Shown here: piece after piece, positions 1 to 7,001 of the stretch
Layout: every line of letters starts with the position of its first letter
How positions within the stretch are numbered: the first letter of the stretch is position 1
From: BRHc4a sp049323915
Lineage (GTDB): Bacteria > Bacillota > Desulfotomaculia > Desulfotomaculales > Desulfocucumaceae
Assembly: GCA_049323915.1 (NCBI GenBank)
Contig: JBMOPC010000070.1
Coordinates: forward strand, 1-8,204
Length of the DNA: 8,204 bases
Direction of reading: 5' to 3'
Notes under the pieces: generated by a model
Seen by the model: the letters and a program-made list of their open reading frames with translations, nothing else
Told to the model about the DNA's origin: nothing
The model's database searches: none
Translations under genes and position numbers: made by a program

Positions 1-438
1 CAATCGAAAACACCAGCAATCTTCCACCCAAACCAAAACCGGCTTTTATGCGGAAGGATTGGTCCCGGCAGCGGTTTTCTTGCACTGGACCTGAACGGCG
101 ACGGAAAGGTTAATGACGGCAAAGAGCTGTTTGGGCCGAGTACAGGCAACGGTTTTCTGGAGCTGTCCCGGTACGATGATGACGGCAACCTCTGGATAGA
201 CGAAAAAGACCCCATTTACGAAAAACTCCGCATCCGGGCAAAGGGTCCCGGGGGGAACGATGTTTTACTGGCCCTGGGGCAGATGGGGGTCGGAACCATT
301 TACCTCGGCAATGTCAATACTTATTTTTCACTGAAAAACCACCAGAATGAAACCCAGGCCAAGATAACAAGATCAGGTATTTTTGTCAGGGAGGACGGAG
401 CGGTGGGCACGGTCCAGCAGGTTGATTTGGTTATTTGA
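1..438 (+). CDS. C-terminal part of an EF-hand/dockerin-like calcium-loop protein (5' end outside window)
   Basis: Frame 1 is open from the window edge to TGA at 436-438, giving 145 residues. Two acidic loops resemble calcium-binding EF-hand or dockerin loops. The first is DLNGDGKVNDGKELF (residues 30-44). The second is DDDGNLWIDEKD (59-70), with D/D/N/D at the usual ligand spacing. I recall this tail, ending in 'G-IFVREDGAVGTVQQVDLVI'-like text, from uncharacterised clostridial proteins that carry one such module at the C terminus; their function is unknown to me. Residues from about 21 (GPGSGFLALD) onward fit that family. Residues 1-20 do not, whereas frame 2 over bases 2-61 reads more like the family's earlier region, so a deletion or frameshift near base 60 is possible. 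The gene converges on the next one with only 34 bases between the stop codons. Enzymatic role unknown; calcium binding is inferred from the loops. Confidence 0.75.
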   Translation, partial: QSKTPAIFHPNQNRLLCGRIGPGSGFLALDLNGDGKVNDGKELFGPSTGNGFLELSRYDDDGNLWIDEKDPIYEKLRIRAKGPGGNDVLLALGQMGVGTIYLGNVNTYFSLKNHQNETQAKITRSGIFVREDGAVGTVQQVDLVI

Positions 439-442
439 CTCA

Positions 443-470
443 TTCCAGATTCTGAATTCTGGCTTCTGCA
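443..470. repeat. Four tandem degenerate heptamers (TTCYRRN type) between convergent genes
   Basis: The plus strand reads TTCCAGA, TTCTGAA, TTCTGGC, TTCTGCA in perfect 7-base register. On the minus strand the units read TGCAGAA, GCCAGAA, TTCAGAA, TCTGGAA. The units are partly self-complementary: CCAGA at 445-449 can pair with TCTGG at 458-462. A T-rich stretch at 472-480 follows on the plus strand, so the tract might double as a weak terminator for the plus-strand gene. The same heptamer family recurs at 3839-3873. Confidence 0.7.
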
Positions 471-472
471 CT

Positions 473-2365
473 TTATTTTTCCAGCACCGACAGGGCGGTG
501 TCCAGTTTATAGCCCTTGTCCCGGCTGCCGTTCACTATTATTAAATCGGACTTTCTATCTCCGTTAAGGTCTTTAACCAGGGATACCCCACCCTTGTTTT
601 TACCCCATGGGCCGAAGCCGCCCCTGTATATAAATCTGGTTCCGTCGGATACTGCAATCTGCCACTGCCCTCTTTTTTTATTGTAAAAAACAAGGTCGCT
701 TTTTCCGTTGCCGTTGACGTCGGCCGCTGCAGGCTCCCACTGGCCCATGGCCCCCCACATCTTCATCCAGGCCCCGGCGGCCGGGGTGAAGCCGCCTTCC
801 GGCCCCGACAGCAGCACGTTCAGCCAGCCGCTGCCATAATTCAAAACCAGTATGTCACACTTACCGTCTCCGTTGAAATCACCTGTAAGCAGCCGGACAT
901 TGTTCTTTTTCAGAACATCATAATGCTGCCAGACAACTTGACCAAACCCCTGGGGGGTATTAATGGCAATGCCTATCCTTCCCCCTTCCCGGTCATATAC
1001 CGCCAGATCATACAGCCCGTCACCGTTGAAGTCCCCGGCCAAAGGATACCCGGATTTTAATTCCGGTATTTTTAACGAGGCGCCGCCCCGGGGGATAAGC
1101 CTGCCTTCGCTGTTCTCCGCCAGCACAAAATCCTTGCGCCCCGGGCTGAATACCATCAGGTCGTCTTTTTTGTTTCCGTTGAAATCCCCAACCAGAGGGA
1201 TGGAGTCATTATCCAGTTTCCAGTTTTCCATAATCACGCCGCGGTCTTCAAAGGCCTTTGTTTTTCTCGGCGTGTGCCACGCGGAGGTGTACTGGTACAC
1301 CCTCCACTGGTTGGAGTCCTTGTTCCACACCAGTATTTCCTCTCCGCCCCCGTCCACAAAACGGCCTGCCAAAACCAGGTCCCCCTCGGCGAACTTTAAA
1401 GACTCCAGCCGGTGCGCCGGCACAAATTTAGCCAGGGTATTTATGGAGACGAAGGTATAGCCCTTTTCCATGAATGATTTTATCAGGAAATGCAGGGGGG
1501 AGTTCGGGTCGTATACATAGCGGGCATTTCCCTGCGCATCCTCTTCTTTTTTTATATATCCGAATTCCCTGAAGGGGTGGTAAAAGAAAGAGGCCAGATC
1601 TCCATTGAGGCGGTCCAGTGTTTTTATCATTCTCTCGGTGCTGACATCCGGGTTTATATAGCCCAGAGGCGTTGGCACGGTGATAAAGCCTCTGTAACCC
1701 CTCCCGTCGAAATCATAAGTCCGGGGCCGTATAGTGTTCACACCACGGTAATGGTTTTCATAAATAAGTCCGGTCTGCTCCTCAAAGGCCGGGTATTGAT
1801 CCAGAGAGGCCGTGTAATGCGGGGTTTCCCAGTAAGACGGGGTGATTCCCGCCTCACGAAACAGGTCCAGGGCGGTTTTTATCCTCTCCCTGGCGTAATC
1901 CAAGGTATCAGGGGCCTCGGGGTTCTTGCGGCTGTGGTAAAATTCAAACCCGTGCCCGCTTACCTGGCTGCCGGTCTGGTGGGTATATCCGTGTACGCCG
2001 ATTATCCCCCCCCGGCTTTCCATGTGTTTTAACATTTCCACGAATTCCCTGGCGTAAGGGGTATCATCAGTTATTTTTACGTCATATTCCTTTGCAGGCG
2101 ACACCATTCTCGGTATCAGCGACACATGGAAGGGAATGCCCTCACTTTGCAGGTAATCCGCTATTACTCTCATTTTTTCCATGTTTTCCTGTCCATGGAA
2201 TGGACCTCCCGGGCACACATCCTCCAGCCTCAGCAGCGCCGGCTTTATCATCCTGTATGAACCCGGCCCCGTCACTTCCGCCAGCAAGTTGTCTTCGCCG
2301 GAGACCACAACACCCTTGCACCCGCCAATAGTCAGCGCGAGAATTATAATAGCAATTAATACCAC
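473..2365 (-). CDS. Predicted lipoprotein: DUF2334 deacetylase-like domain plus FG-GAP/VCBS propeller repeats
   Basis: The frame is open from a TTG at 2467, but I prefer GTG at 2363-2365. It has GGTGGAG (2376-2382) ten bases upstream and starts directly into a hydrophobic stretch ending IGGC, a plausible lipobox (Cys16), giving 630 residues. The extra 34 residues from the TTG are Cys/Trp-rich and have no ribosome site. Using this start, residues about 40-315 resemble DUF2334/polysaccharide-deacetylase folds: the RLED motif near 46-49, HGYTH at 125-129 and FYHPF at 261-265 could supply the Asp/His metal ligands. Residues about 330-630 hold repeats of roughly 50 residues with the loop D-x-N-G-x-x-x-x-D (GDFNGNKKDD, GDFNGDGLYD, GDFNGDGKCD, ADVNGNGKSD, KDLNGDRKSD). 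A divergent earlier unit (GRFVDGGGEE) makes six in all, as in FG-GAP/VCBS beta-propellers. The protein is likely anchored outside the membrane and acts on or binds cell-surface polysaccharide. The substrate is unknown and catalysis unproven. The gene is divergent from the DUF2225 gene. Confidence 0.82.
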   Translation of the reverse strand: MVLIAIIILALTIGGCKGVVVSGEDNLLAEVTGPGSYRMIKPALLRLEDVCPGGPFHGQENMEKMRVIADYLQSEGIPFHVSLIPRMVSPAKEYDVKITDDTPYAREFVEMLKHMESRGGIIGVHGYTHQTGSQVSGHGFEFYHSRKNPEAPDTLDYARERIKTALDLFREAGITPSYWETPHYTASLDQYPAFEEQTGLIYENHYRGVNTIRPRTYDFDGRGYRGFITVPTPLGYINPDVSTERMIKTLDRLNGDLASFFYHPFREFGYIKKEEDAQGNARYVYDPNSPLHFLIKSFMEKGYTFVSINTLAKFVPAHRLESLKFAEGDLVLAGRFVDGGGEEILVWNKDSNQWRVYQYTSAWHTPRKTKAFEDRGVIMENWKLDNDSIPLVGDFNGNKKDDLMVFSPGRKDFVLAENSEGRLIPRGGASLKIPELKSGYPLAGDFNGDGLYDLAVYDREGGRIGIAINTPQGFGQVVWQHYDVLKKNNVRLLTGDFNGDGKCDILVLNYGSGWLNVLLSGPEGGFTPAAGAWMKMWGAMGQWEPAAADVNGNGKSDLVFYNKKRGQWQIAVSDGTRFIYRGGFGPWGKNKGGVSLVKDLNGDRKSDLIIVNGSRDKGYKLDTALSVLEK

Positions 2366-2533
2366 ATTTTGCAGACTCCACCACTCCCGGTCTATGCAAC
2401 CATGACAAGAATCTATATTGGATAAAAAACGACAAATTCCTTCACAAAAAATATACAGTCTGACCAAATCTGCCGGGGACAGTAAAAATCAAGTCACTTA
2501 CTTAACAATAAATATGGTAGAATTGAGTGGAAT

Positions 2534-3814
2534 ATGTTTATAAAACCTCTGGGGGTAGACATATTGAGCAGCGATGTGTTTATGAGCTTTTTGAGAGGCA
2601 TCCCACTGTTTGGCGGCCTCGGGCCGGTACTTCTGGCCAGGCTTGCTGAAAACCTGGGAACCTCGAAGTTTGAGATCGGGCAGACTGTTATCAGCGAGGG
2701 CCAGCACTGCAACAACCTGTATATTGTTGCTTCCGGCAGACTGGAAGTTTATAGGAATATCGATGGCAACACATCGGTAACACTTGAAACCCTGGTGAGG
2801 GGAGCTGTTTTCGGAGAGATGTATATTCTTGAAGGATCTCCGGCTTCCCTGTCGCTGAGGGCTGCAGAAAAATCGGTTGTTATTTTGGTGGACAGGCTTT
2901 CCATTATCACCCTTTTCAGGGACAGCCCCGAGTTCCCCAAAAGCTTTATTAAGCACATGGTTAACCGCGCCAGGCAGCTCCTTTCCAGGGAGGACGCCCT
3001 GGTCAGATCCCTGCTGAAGTCCGGTCTGGATTTGCCGGAACCATACTCCGTCAGGGTATACGACTCAAAGCAATTCACTGCCGACACACGGCAGGAAGTC
3101 AATGAAATCAACAATGCCAACGTTGAAGATGACGGAGAGGAAAACGCCGAAAACGGTGGAGTGTTTTTCAGGAAAGATCACGCCTGCCCGTTGTGCCGCT
3201 CCCGCTTTTCCACCATGAAGCCCCGCCAGAAGTACGTTGTGGCGGAAAAAGTGGATGAAGACTTTTGCGTACACTATAAAACGGTTAACCCTATTTTTTA
3301 TGAAATCAATGTCTGCCCAAAGTGCGGCTACTCTTTCAATAATTCAACATCCGGGACTGTTAAGGCCGAGATCGGTGCAAGCATTGCCAGGGCCCTGGGG
3401 GAGCTGTGGAAATCCACCAACTACTGCGGGCAAAGGAGCATCGAAGACGCCATCGAGACTTTCAAACTGGCCATCGAGTGCCAGAGGCTCCGGGGAGCAG
3501 GCGACTCCTCGATGGGAAAGCTCTTTTTAAAAAGGGGCTGGCTGCACCGCTTCCAAAACAATAAGGAACTGGAGCACCGGGACCTGGAAAGCGCCCTGAA
3601 TCACCTGCACAGGTCCTATGATGCTGTGACCCCCGAAAACCCAAAGGAAGAAATGAACCTGATGTTTCTGCTGGGACAGCTGAACCTTATACTGGGAAAT
3701 GAAAACGAGGCCCTCAAGTGGTTCATCATGATAACACAGCATCCCCAGAAGAACACATATCCATATCTGGTCAACAGGGCCAGGGACAAGTGGCAGGACA
3801 TCAGAAGAAAATAA
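2534..3814 (+). CDS. Cyclic-nucleotide-binding-like domain fused to DUF2225 zinc-ribbon and TPR-like tail
   Basis: The product is 426 residues from ATG at 2534, with only a weak GAGTGG upstream (2525-2530), so the start is not firmly fixed. Residues about 18-150 follow the CRP/cNMP-binding fold: LFGGL near 25-29, VISEGQ at 52-57, LYIVASGRLEVY at 62-73, and FGEMYILEGSPASLSLRA at 93-110. The phosphate-cassette Gly-Glu is present, but the Arg expected after the Pro is Ala104, so canonical cAMP binding is doubtful. No helix-turn-helix follows. Instead there is an acidic linker (about 186-208), then Cys218-x2-Cys221 and Cys261-x2-Cys264, a probable zinc-binding DUF2225 region. A helical tail with TPR-like spacing follows (about 300-420, with segments such as AIETFKLAIECQ and NEALKWFIMI). 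It is probably a cytoplasmic sensor or scaffold rather than a DNA-binding regulator. DUF2225 has no established biochemical role that I can cite. Confidence 0.85.
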   Translation: MFIKPLGVDILSSDVFMSFLRGIPLFGGLGPVLLARLAENLGTSKFEIGQTVISEGQHCNNLYIVASGRLEVYRNIDGNTSVTLETLVRGAVFGEMYILEGSPASLSLRAAEKSVVILVDRLSIITLFRDSPEFPKSFIKHMVNRARQLLSREDALVRSLLKSGLDLPEPYSVRVYDSKQFTADTRQEVNEINNANVEDDGEENAENGGVFFRKDHACPLCRSRFSTMKPRQKYVVAEKVDEDFCVHYKTVNPIFYEINVCPKCGYSFNNSTSGTVKAEIGASIARALGELWKSTNYCGQRSIEDAIETFKLAIECQRLRGAGDSSMGKLFLKRGWLHRFQNNKELEHRDLESALNHLHRSYDAVTPENPKEEMNLMFLLGQLNLILGNENEALKWFIMITQHPQKNTYPYLVNRARDKWQDIRRK

Positions 3815-3838
3815 AAAGACTTCCTCCGGGGGGCGGAA
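3807..3838 (-). terminator. Possible second (backup) terminator of the minus-strand operon
   Basis: TTCCTCC (3821-3827) can pair with GGCGGAA (3832-3838) around a GGGG loop, with one mismatch. Read on the minus strand, the stem is followed by GTCTTTTTATTTTC, a good U-tract (3820-3807). It lies beyond the main hairpin at 3887-3915 and reaches into the last codons of the opposing gene. The short, imperfect stem keeps confidence moderate. Confidence 0.4.
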
Positions 3839-3873
3839 ATCAGAAATCAGAAATCAGAAGCCAGGAGCCAGAA
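3839..3873. repeat. Five tandem heptamers (ATCAGAA / GCCAGAA type)
   Basis: The plus strand reads ATCAGAA three times exactly, then GCCAGGA and GCCAGAA, in uninterrupted 7-base register. This is the same degenerate heptamer family as 443-470 (there in the opposite orientation). It sits between two convergent genes and encodes nothing evident. It could be an expandable intergenic repeat or slippage-generated filler. Confidence 0.8.
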
Positions 3874-3886
3874 TGGTGGATATTAA

Positions 3887-3915
3887 ACAAGGCCCGCAAT
3901 CAGCACGGGCCTTGT
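3887..3915 (-). terminator. Intrinsic terminator of the rubredoxin-fprA-SOD-fusion operon
   Basis: A perfect 10-bp inverted repeat, ACAAGGCCCG (3887-3896) and CGGGCCTTGT (3906-3915), encloses a 9-base loop. It begins four bases past the TAG of the minus-strand fusion gene and is followed on that strand by TTTAATAT. Because the stem is symmetric and is followed on the plus strand by GTTCTATTCTTT, it may also stop transcripts of the convergent gene ending at 3814. Confidence 0.75.
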
Positions 3916-3919
3916 CGTT

Positions 3920-5104
3920 CTATTCTTTGAAATACCTCTCCAGGAGGCCTCTGAATATCGAAGCATGGCGCCCTTCGTCCTTTGACGCCCTTGTGAAAAA
4001 CTCCCCGGCCTCGGTATTACCCTCTGCCACTGCCGCGCCGGCTGCCTCGGCTTTTCCCTTCCGTGCCCCCAGCTCGGCCTCTACACGCCAGGCCAGATTT
4101 TCCCCGGTTGATTTGACCTTTCCCTGTAAAGCCGCGATTTCAGCCGCATGCCACCCTTCCTCCAGAGCCACCCTGTAAAATGCCTCTCCCACCTCGGGAT
4201 ACCCCTCTTCATCGGCCTTTCTGCCAAAGGCAAGGTACAGCCCCACTTCCTCGGTCTCGGCATCCCAGTTGGCCGCAAGGTTTGCCGCGGACTGTCCGCT
4301 TTCGTCTTTCAACGGAATGAATTTATCCCGCGGCGCCCCGCAATACGGGCATTTTTCCGGCGGCTCCTTGCCCTCGTGCACATAGCCGCAAACGGTGCAC
4401 AGCCATCTGGATGCTCCGGCTGCTTCCTGCTTGCGGGCACTGCGGTTTCTGGTCTCCCTGTAATAGGCGTATGTCATGGGATCGGCGTCGGTCTTCACGC
4501 CTCCCTCCACCACTTCCGCGATAAAAATGGTGTGGGTGCCCGCATCAACGGTCAGACCCTGGTCAACGCGGCATTCAAGGTAGGCTATACAGTCTTCCAG
4601 CACAGGCGCTCCCGTTACGCCGGCAGCATACTTTACGTTTTCAAATTTGTCCGCATCCCGCCCGGACCTGAATCCGAAATTCTTCACCATGTCGTGGGCA
4701 TTTTTGCCAAGTATGCAGATTGTCAGCACTCCGCTGCTTTTTATATACTCGTTGGTCAGGTTGTTTTTGTTGATGCCCAGGGCTACCCGCATAGGTGTGC
4801 TGGTCAGCTGAAAAACGGTGTTGCAGACCTGCGCGTTTACCCTGCCTTCTTTAACCGACCCCACGATGTAAAGGCCGTATGAAATTTTAAACAGTGCCGG
4901 ATCTATTTTCTTTTTGTCCTCCGGGGTCATCTCCCTTTTTTCAGAAACGGCTGCCACGGCAACATCCTCCTCCATTAATTGCTGGTATTCGGCAGGGTCA
5001 ACCAGCACGAACTTTTCAGCCGGAGCCCCGCAGCGCGGGCAGTTTGCGGGAGGGGACTCCCCCTCCTGCAGCCAGCCGCAAACAGTGCATCTCCAGATTT
5101 TCAT
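3920..5104 (-). CDS. Four-module redox protein: rubredoxin, flavin reductase, rubredoxin, ferritin-like
   Basis: The product is 394 residues. The start is ATG at 5104, with GGAGG (5112-5116) seven bases upstream; an in-frame extension to 5185 lies inside the SOD gene and is unlikely. Residues 1-36 are a short rubredoxin-like module (Cys6, Cys9, Cys22, Cys25). Residues about 64-225 resemble the FMN-binding flavin reductase domain (NAQVCNTVFQLTSTP at 90-104; GTHTIFIAEVVEG at 189-201). Residues 233-265 are a second rubredoxin module (Cys236, Cys239, Cys252, Cys255). Residues about 272-394 are a ferritin/rubrerythrin-like bundle with ExxH at E316/H319 and E377/H380; E283 and E344 are candidate further diiron ligands. 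Moorella high-molecular-weight rubredoxin (Hrb: flavin reductase plus rubredoxin) feeds electrons to FprA; this protein contains that pair plus a terminal diiron module. I infer NAD(P)H-driven peroxide reduction in the cytoplasm and possible electron delivery to the FprA encoded two genes upstream. The start overlaps the SOD stop (ATGA), implying coupled translation. Confidence 0.9.
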   Translation of the reverse strand: MKIWRCTVCGWLQEGESPPANCPRCGAPAEKFVLVDPAEYQQLMEEDVAVAAVSEKREMTPEDKKKIDPALFKISYGLYIVGSVKEGRVNAQVCNTVFQLTSTPMRVALGINKNNLTNEYIKSSGVLTICILGKNAHDMVKNFGFRSGRDADKFENVKYAAGVTGAPVLEDCIAYLECRVDQGLTVDAGTHTIFIAEVVEGGVKTDADPMTYAYYRETRNRSARKQEAAGASRWLCTVCGYVHEGKEPPEKCPYCGAPRDKFIPLKDESGQSAANLAANWDAETEEVGLYLAFGRKADEEGYPEVGEAFYRVALEEGWHAAEIAALQGKVKSTGENLAWRVEAELGARKGKAEAAGAAVAEGNTEAGEFFTRASKDEGRHASIFRGLLERYFKE

Positions 5105-5727
5105 TCTTTCACCTCCCCTGCTGCAGCGGCCACAGTGCCTTTGTATCTGGCATTTACATCGTCCCAGTTGACCAGGTTCCACCATGCCTCGATAAATGCC
5201 GCCCTTTTATTCTGGTATTTAAGGTAGTAGGCATGCTCCCACACATCAATGGCCAGCAGCGGGACGGCCCCCCACTGGGTCAGGTTCTGGTGCTTCTCGG
5301 CAGCCAGTATCTCCAGTTTTCCGAAATCGGGGATCCAGCACAGAATCGCCCAGCCCGATCCCTCAACTGCGGCTGCGGCGGCTGAAAACTGTTTCCTGAA
5401 AGTGTCAAAGCCGCCGAAGTCCTCCCCGATCCGCCCCGCGATGTCTCCGGTGGCCGGCCCTCCGCCTCCGGGCTTCATGTTGCTCCAGAACAGGCTGTGC
5501 AGCAGGTGTCCCGATCCGTGAAACGCCAACTCCCTCTCCCAGTGTTTTATCAGGGCAAAATCTCCCTTTTCCCTTGCCTCGGCAATTTTTGCCGCCGCGT
5601 TGTTCAGCCCGTCAACATATGCCTTGTGGTGGGCGTCATGGTGAAGGCGCACCGTCTGCTCGTCGTAATGGGGCTCAAGGTCCCCGTAACCGTAAGGCAG
5701 GGGCGGAAGATCATATTTTATACTCAC
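5101..5727 (-). CDS. Superoxide dismutase, Fe/Mn family
   Basis: The product is 208 residues, a usual length for the family. I chose GTG at 5727 because it yields the typical start MSIKYDLPPLPYGY and has GGAGG (5738-5742) ten bases upstream; TTG at 5733 is too close to that site, and the frame open to 5790 only adds unrelated residues. Expected metal ligands are visible: His29 in LHHDAHH, His77 in HSLFW, and Asp161 and His165 in DVWEHAYYLKY. GSGH (71-74) before the second ligand and Gln147 in EKHQN look more Mn-type than Fe-type, but metal choice cannot be settled by eye. There is no signal peptide, so it is cytoplasmic. It dismutates superoxide to peroxide and oxygen; the peroxide would be a substrate for the ferritin-like module encoded immediately downstream with a 4-base overlap. 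It lies 74 bases after fprA. Confidence 0.95.
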   Translation of the reverse strand: MSIKYDLPPLPYGYGDLEPHYDEQTVRLHHDAHHKAYVDGLNNAAAKIAEAREKGDFALIKHWERELAFHGSGHLLHSLFWSNMKPGGGGPATGDIAGRIGEDFGGFDTFRKQFSAAAAAVEGSGWAILCWIPDFGKLEILAAEKHQNLTQWGAVPLLAIDVWEHAYYLKYQNKRAAFIEAWWNLVNWDDVNARYKGTVAAAAGEVKE

Positions 5728-5801
5728 AATCAAACGACCTCCTTTATTCTTTGTTTTGTGATTAGGTAGCTGCCAGCCGCCGGGAGCCAACCCTGCTTTA
5801 T

Positions 5802-6989
5802 TTACCTGCCAATCAACTGTCCCGCGAAGGAACGTCCAAATTCCCTCGCCTCGTTTATCGATCTTTCATCCGGTGTGAAATTAACTTTAAGCCCCGGCAG
5901 AAAAACCTTGAACTGAAGTCCCGAAAGACGCTGCTCCATAAGCTTTACCGCCTCTCCGGACCAGCCGTAGGACCCGAATGCCGCCGCCGGCTTGCCCTGG
6001 TTTACCACCGGCGAAACATGGGCCAGCAGCTCCCAGACCGGATAGACCGCGTCCCTGTTCATAGTGGGGGAACCAACCACAAGTCCGTCCGACTCGCTGA
6101 TGATCCCTGCCGCCTCCGCCGGGTTCACCGACGTTATTTCAATCAAAGAGGCCTCGGCCCCGGCCTGCTCCACTCCTTCGGCTATTGCCCGGGCCAGTCT
6201 TTTTGTGTTGCCGTAAGCGGAAAGATAGGCTACCACAATATTCTTCCCGGACCGTGCCGGTGTCTTTTCCGACCACTGCCGGTACCTCAGGACATACTCC
6301 CGGGCATTCTCCCGCAGCACCGGCCCGTGGGAGGGCGCTATAACGTCAAATTCCAGAGGGCTTATTTTCTTTACGGCCTCCGCCACATAACCGGCGAAGG
6401 GGGACATTATCACGTCGTAGTAATACCTGTAAGAATGGCTTATGTCCCCGGTAAGGTCGTTGAATATTTCCCCGCCGCAGAAATGGCAGCCAAAGGCATC
6501 GCAGGTGAAAAGCACACGGTCTTCATGCAGGTATGTGAACATGGAGTCGGGCCAGTGCAAAAAAGGGGCCGATATGAACGATAAGGTCTTCCCGCCCAGA
6601 TCAAGCATGTCTCCGTCACCCACCGTAATATGAGGGAAGTCCCTGTTTACCATTTCCTTCAGAAACCTTGCCGCCACCTTGGAAGCCACCACCGTGGCTT
6701 TTGGCATCTTCTCCAGCAGCACCCCCAATGCTCCTGAGTGGTCCGGCTCGGTGTGATTCACAACTATATAGTCAATTTCTTCGGGTGCAACAATCGACTC
6801 CACTCTCGCCAGCAACTCCTCCTCAAAACCCTTTTTTACGGTCTCCACAAGGGCAACCCTGTCGGCCTTGACTAGATAAGAGTTGTAAGTGGTGCCGTTT
6901 TCAGTTCTCATCACTATGTCAAATACCCTGAGATCGGGGTTTCTGGCCCCTACCCAGTATACTCCGCCCCTGACAGGCACAGCCTTCAC
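5802..6989 (-). CDS. fprA: A-type flavoprotein / flavodiiron protein (O2 or NO reductase)
   Basis: The product is 395 residues, the normal two-domain length, starting at GTG 6989 with GGAGG (6998-7002) eight bases upstream and overlapping the rubredoxin stop. Residues 1-245 form the metallo-beta-lactamase-like diiron domain. All expected ligands are present: His79-x-Glu81-x-Asp83-His84 (NHTEPDHSG), His145 (FLHWPD), Asp164 (FTCDAFG) and His221 (PSHGPV). Residues 250-393 form a flavodoxin domain with the FMN phosphate loop SAYGNTKRLA (257-266) and the isoalloxazine-contact segments SPTMNRD and GSYGWSGE. Family members reduce O2 to water or NO to N2O with electrons from rubredoxin or Hrb-type proteins, and both kinds of donor are encoded in this operon. 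It acts in the cytoplasm. Which gas is the natural substrate cannot be told from sequence. Confidence 0.96.
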   Translation of the reverse strand: MKAVPVRGGVYWVGARNPDLRVFDIVMRTENGTTYNSYLVKADRVALVETVKKGFEEELLARVESIVAPEEIDYIVVNHTEPDHSGALGVLLEKMPKATVVASKVAARFLKEMVNRDFPHITVGDGDMLDLGGKTLSFISAPFLHWPDSMFTYLHEDRVLFTCDAFGCHFCGGEIFNDLTGDISHSYRYYYDVIMSPFAGYVAEAVKKISPLEFDVIAPSHGPVLRENAREYVLRYRQWSEKTPARSGKNIVVAYLSAYGNTKRLARAIAEGVEQAGAEASLIEITSVNPAEAAGIISESDGLVVGSPTMNRDAVYPVWELLAHVSPVVNQGKPAAAFGSYGWSGEAVKLMEQRLSGLQFKVFLPGLKVNFTPDERSINEAREFGRSFAGQLIGR

Positions 6990-7001
6990 AAAAGCCCCCT
7001 C

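Noticed and set aside
963..2032. Plus-strand open frames of 165 and 180 codons
   Set aside because: They lie wholly antisense to the DUF2334/FG-GAP gene, whose domains and repeats are clear, and their own translations show no recognisable motif.
2504..2533. Sigma-70 promoter with TAGAAT (2518-2523) for the DUF2225 gene
   Set aside because: No acceptable -35 box lies at 16-18 bases, and the start site would fall almost on the ATG.
3839..3873. CRISPR array
   Set aside because: The units are contiguous 7-mers without spacers, far too short for CRISPR repeats, and no cas gene is nearby.
4148..4882. Plus-strand open frame of 244 codons
   Set aside because: It is antisense to the well-supported fusion redox gene; GC-rich coding DNA commonly gives such shadow frames. 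No ribosome site or known domain is seen.
5105..5185. N-terminal extension of the fusion protein to 5185
   Set aside because: It would overlap the SOD coding region by over 80 bases, lacks a good ribosome site and adds non-conserved residues before the clean rubredoxin start.
5728..5790. N-terminal extension of SOD to 5790
   Set aside because: The family normally begins just before KYDLPPLPY, and the GGAGG at 5738-5742 would be inside the extended coding region.
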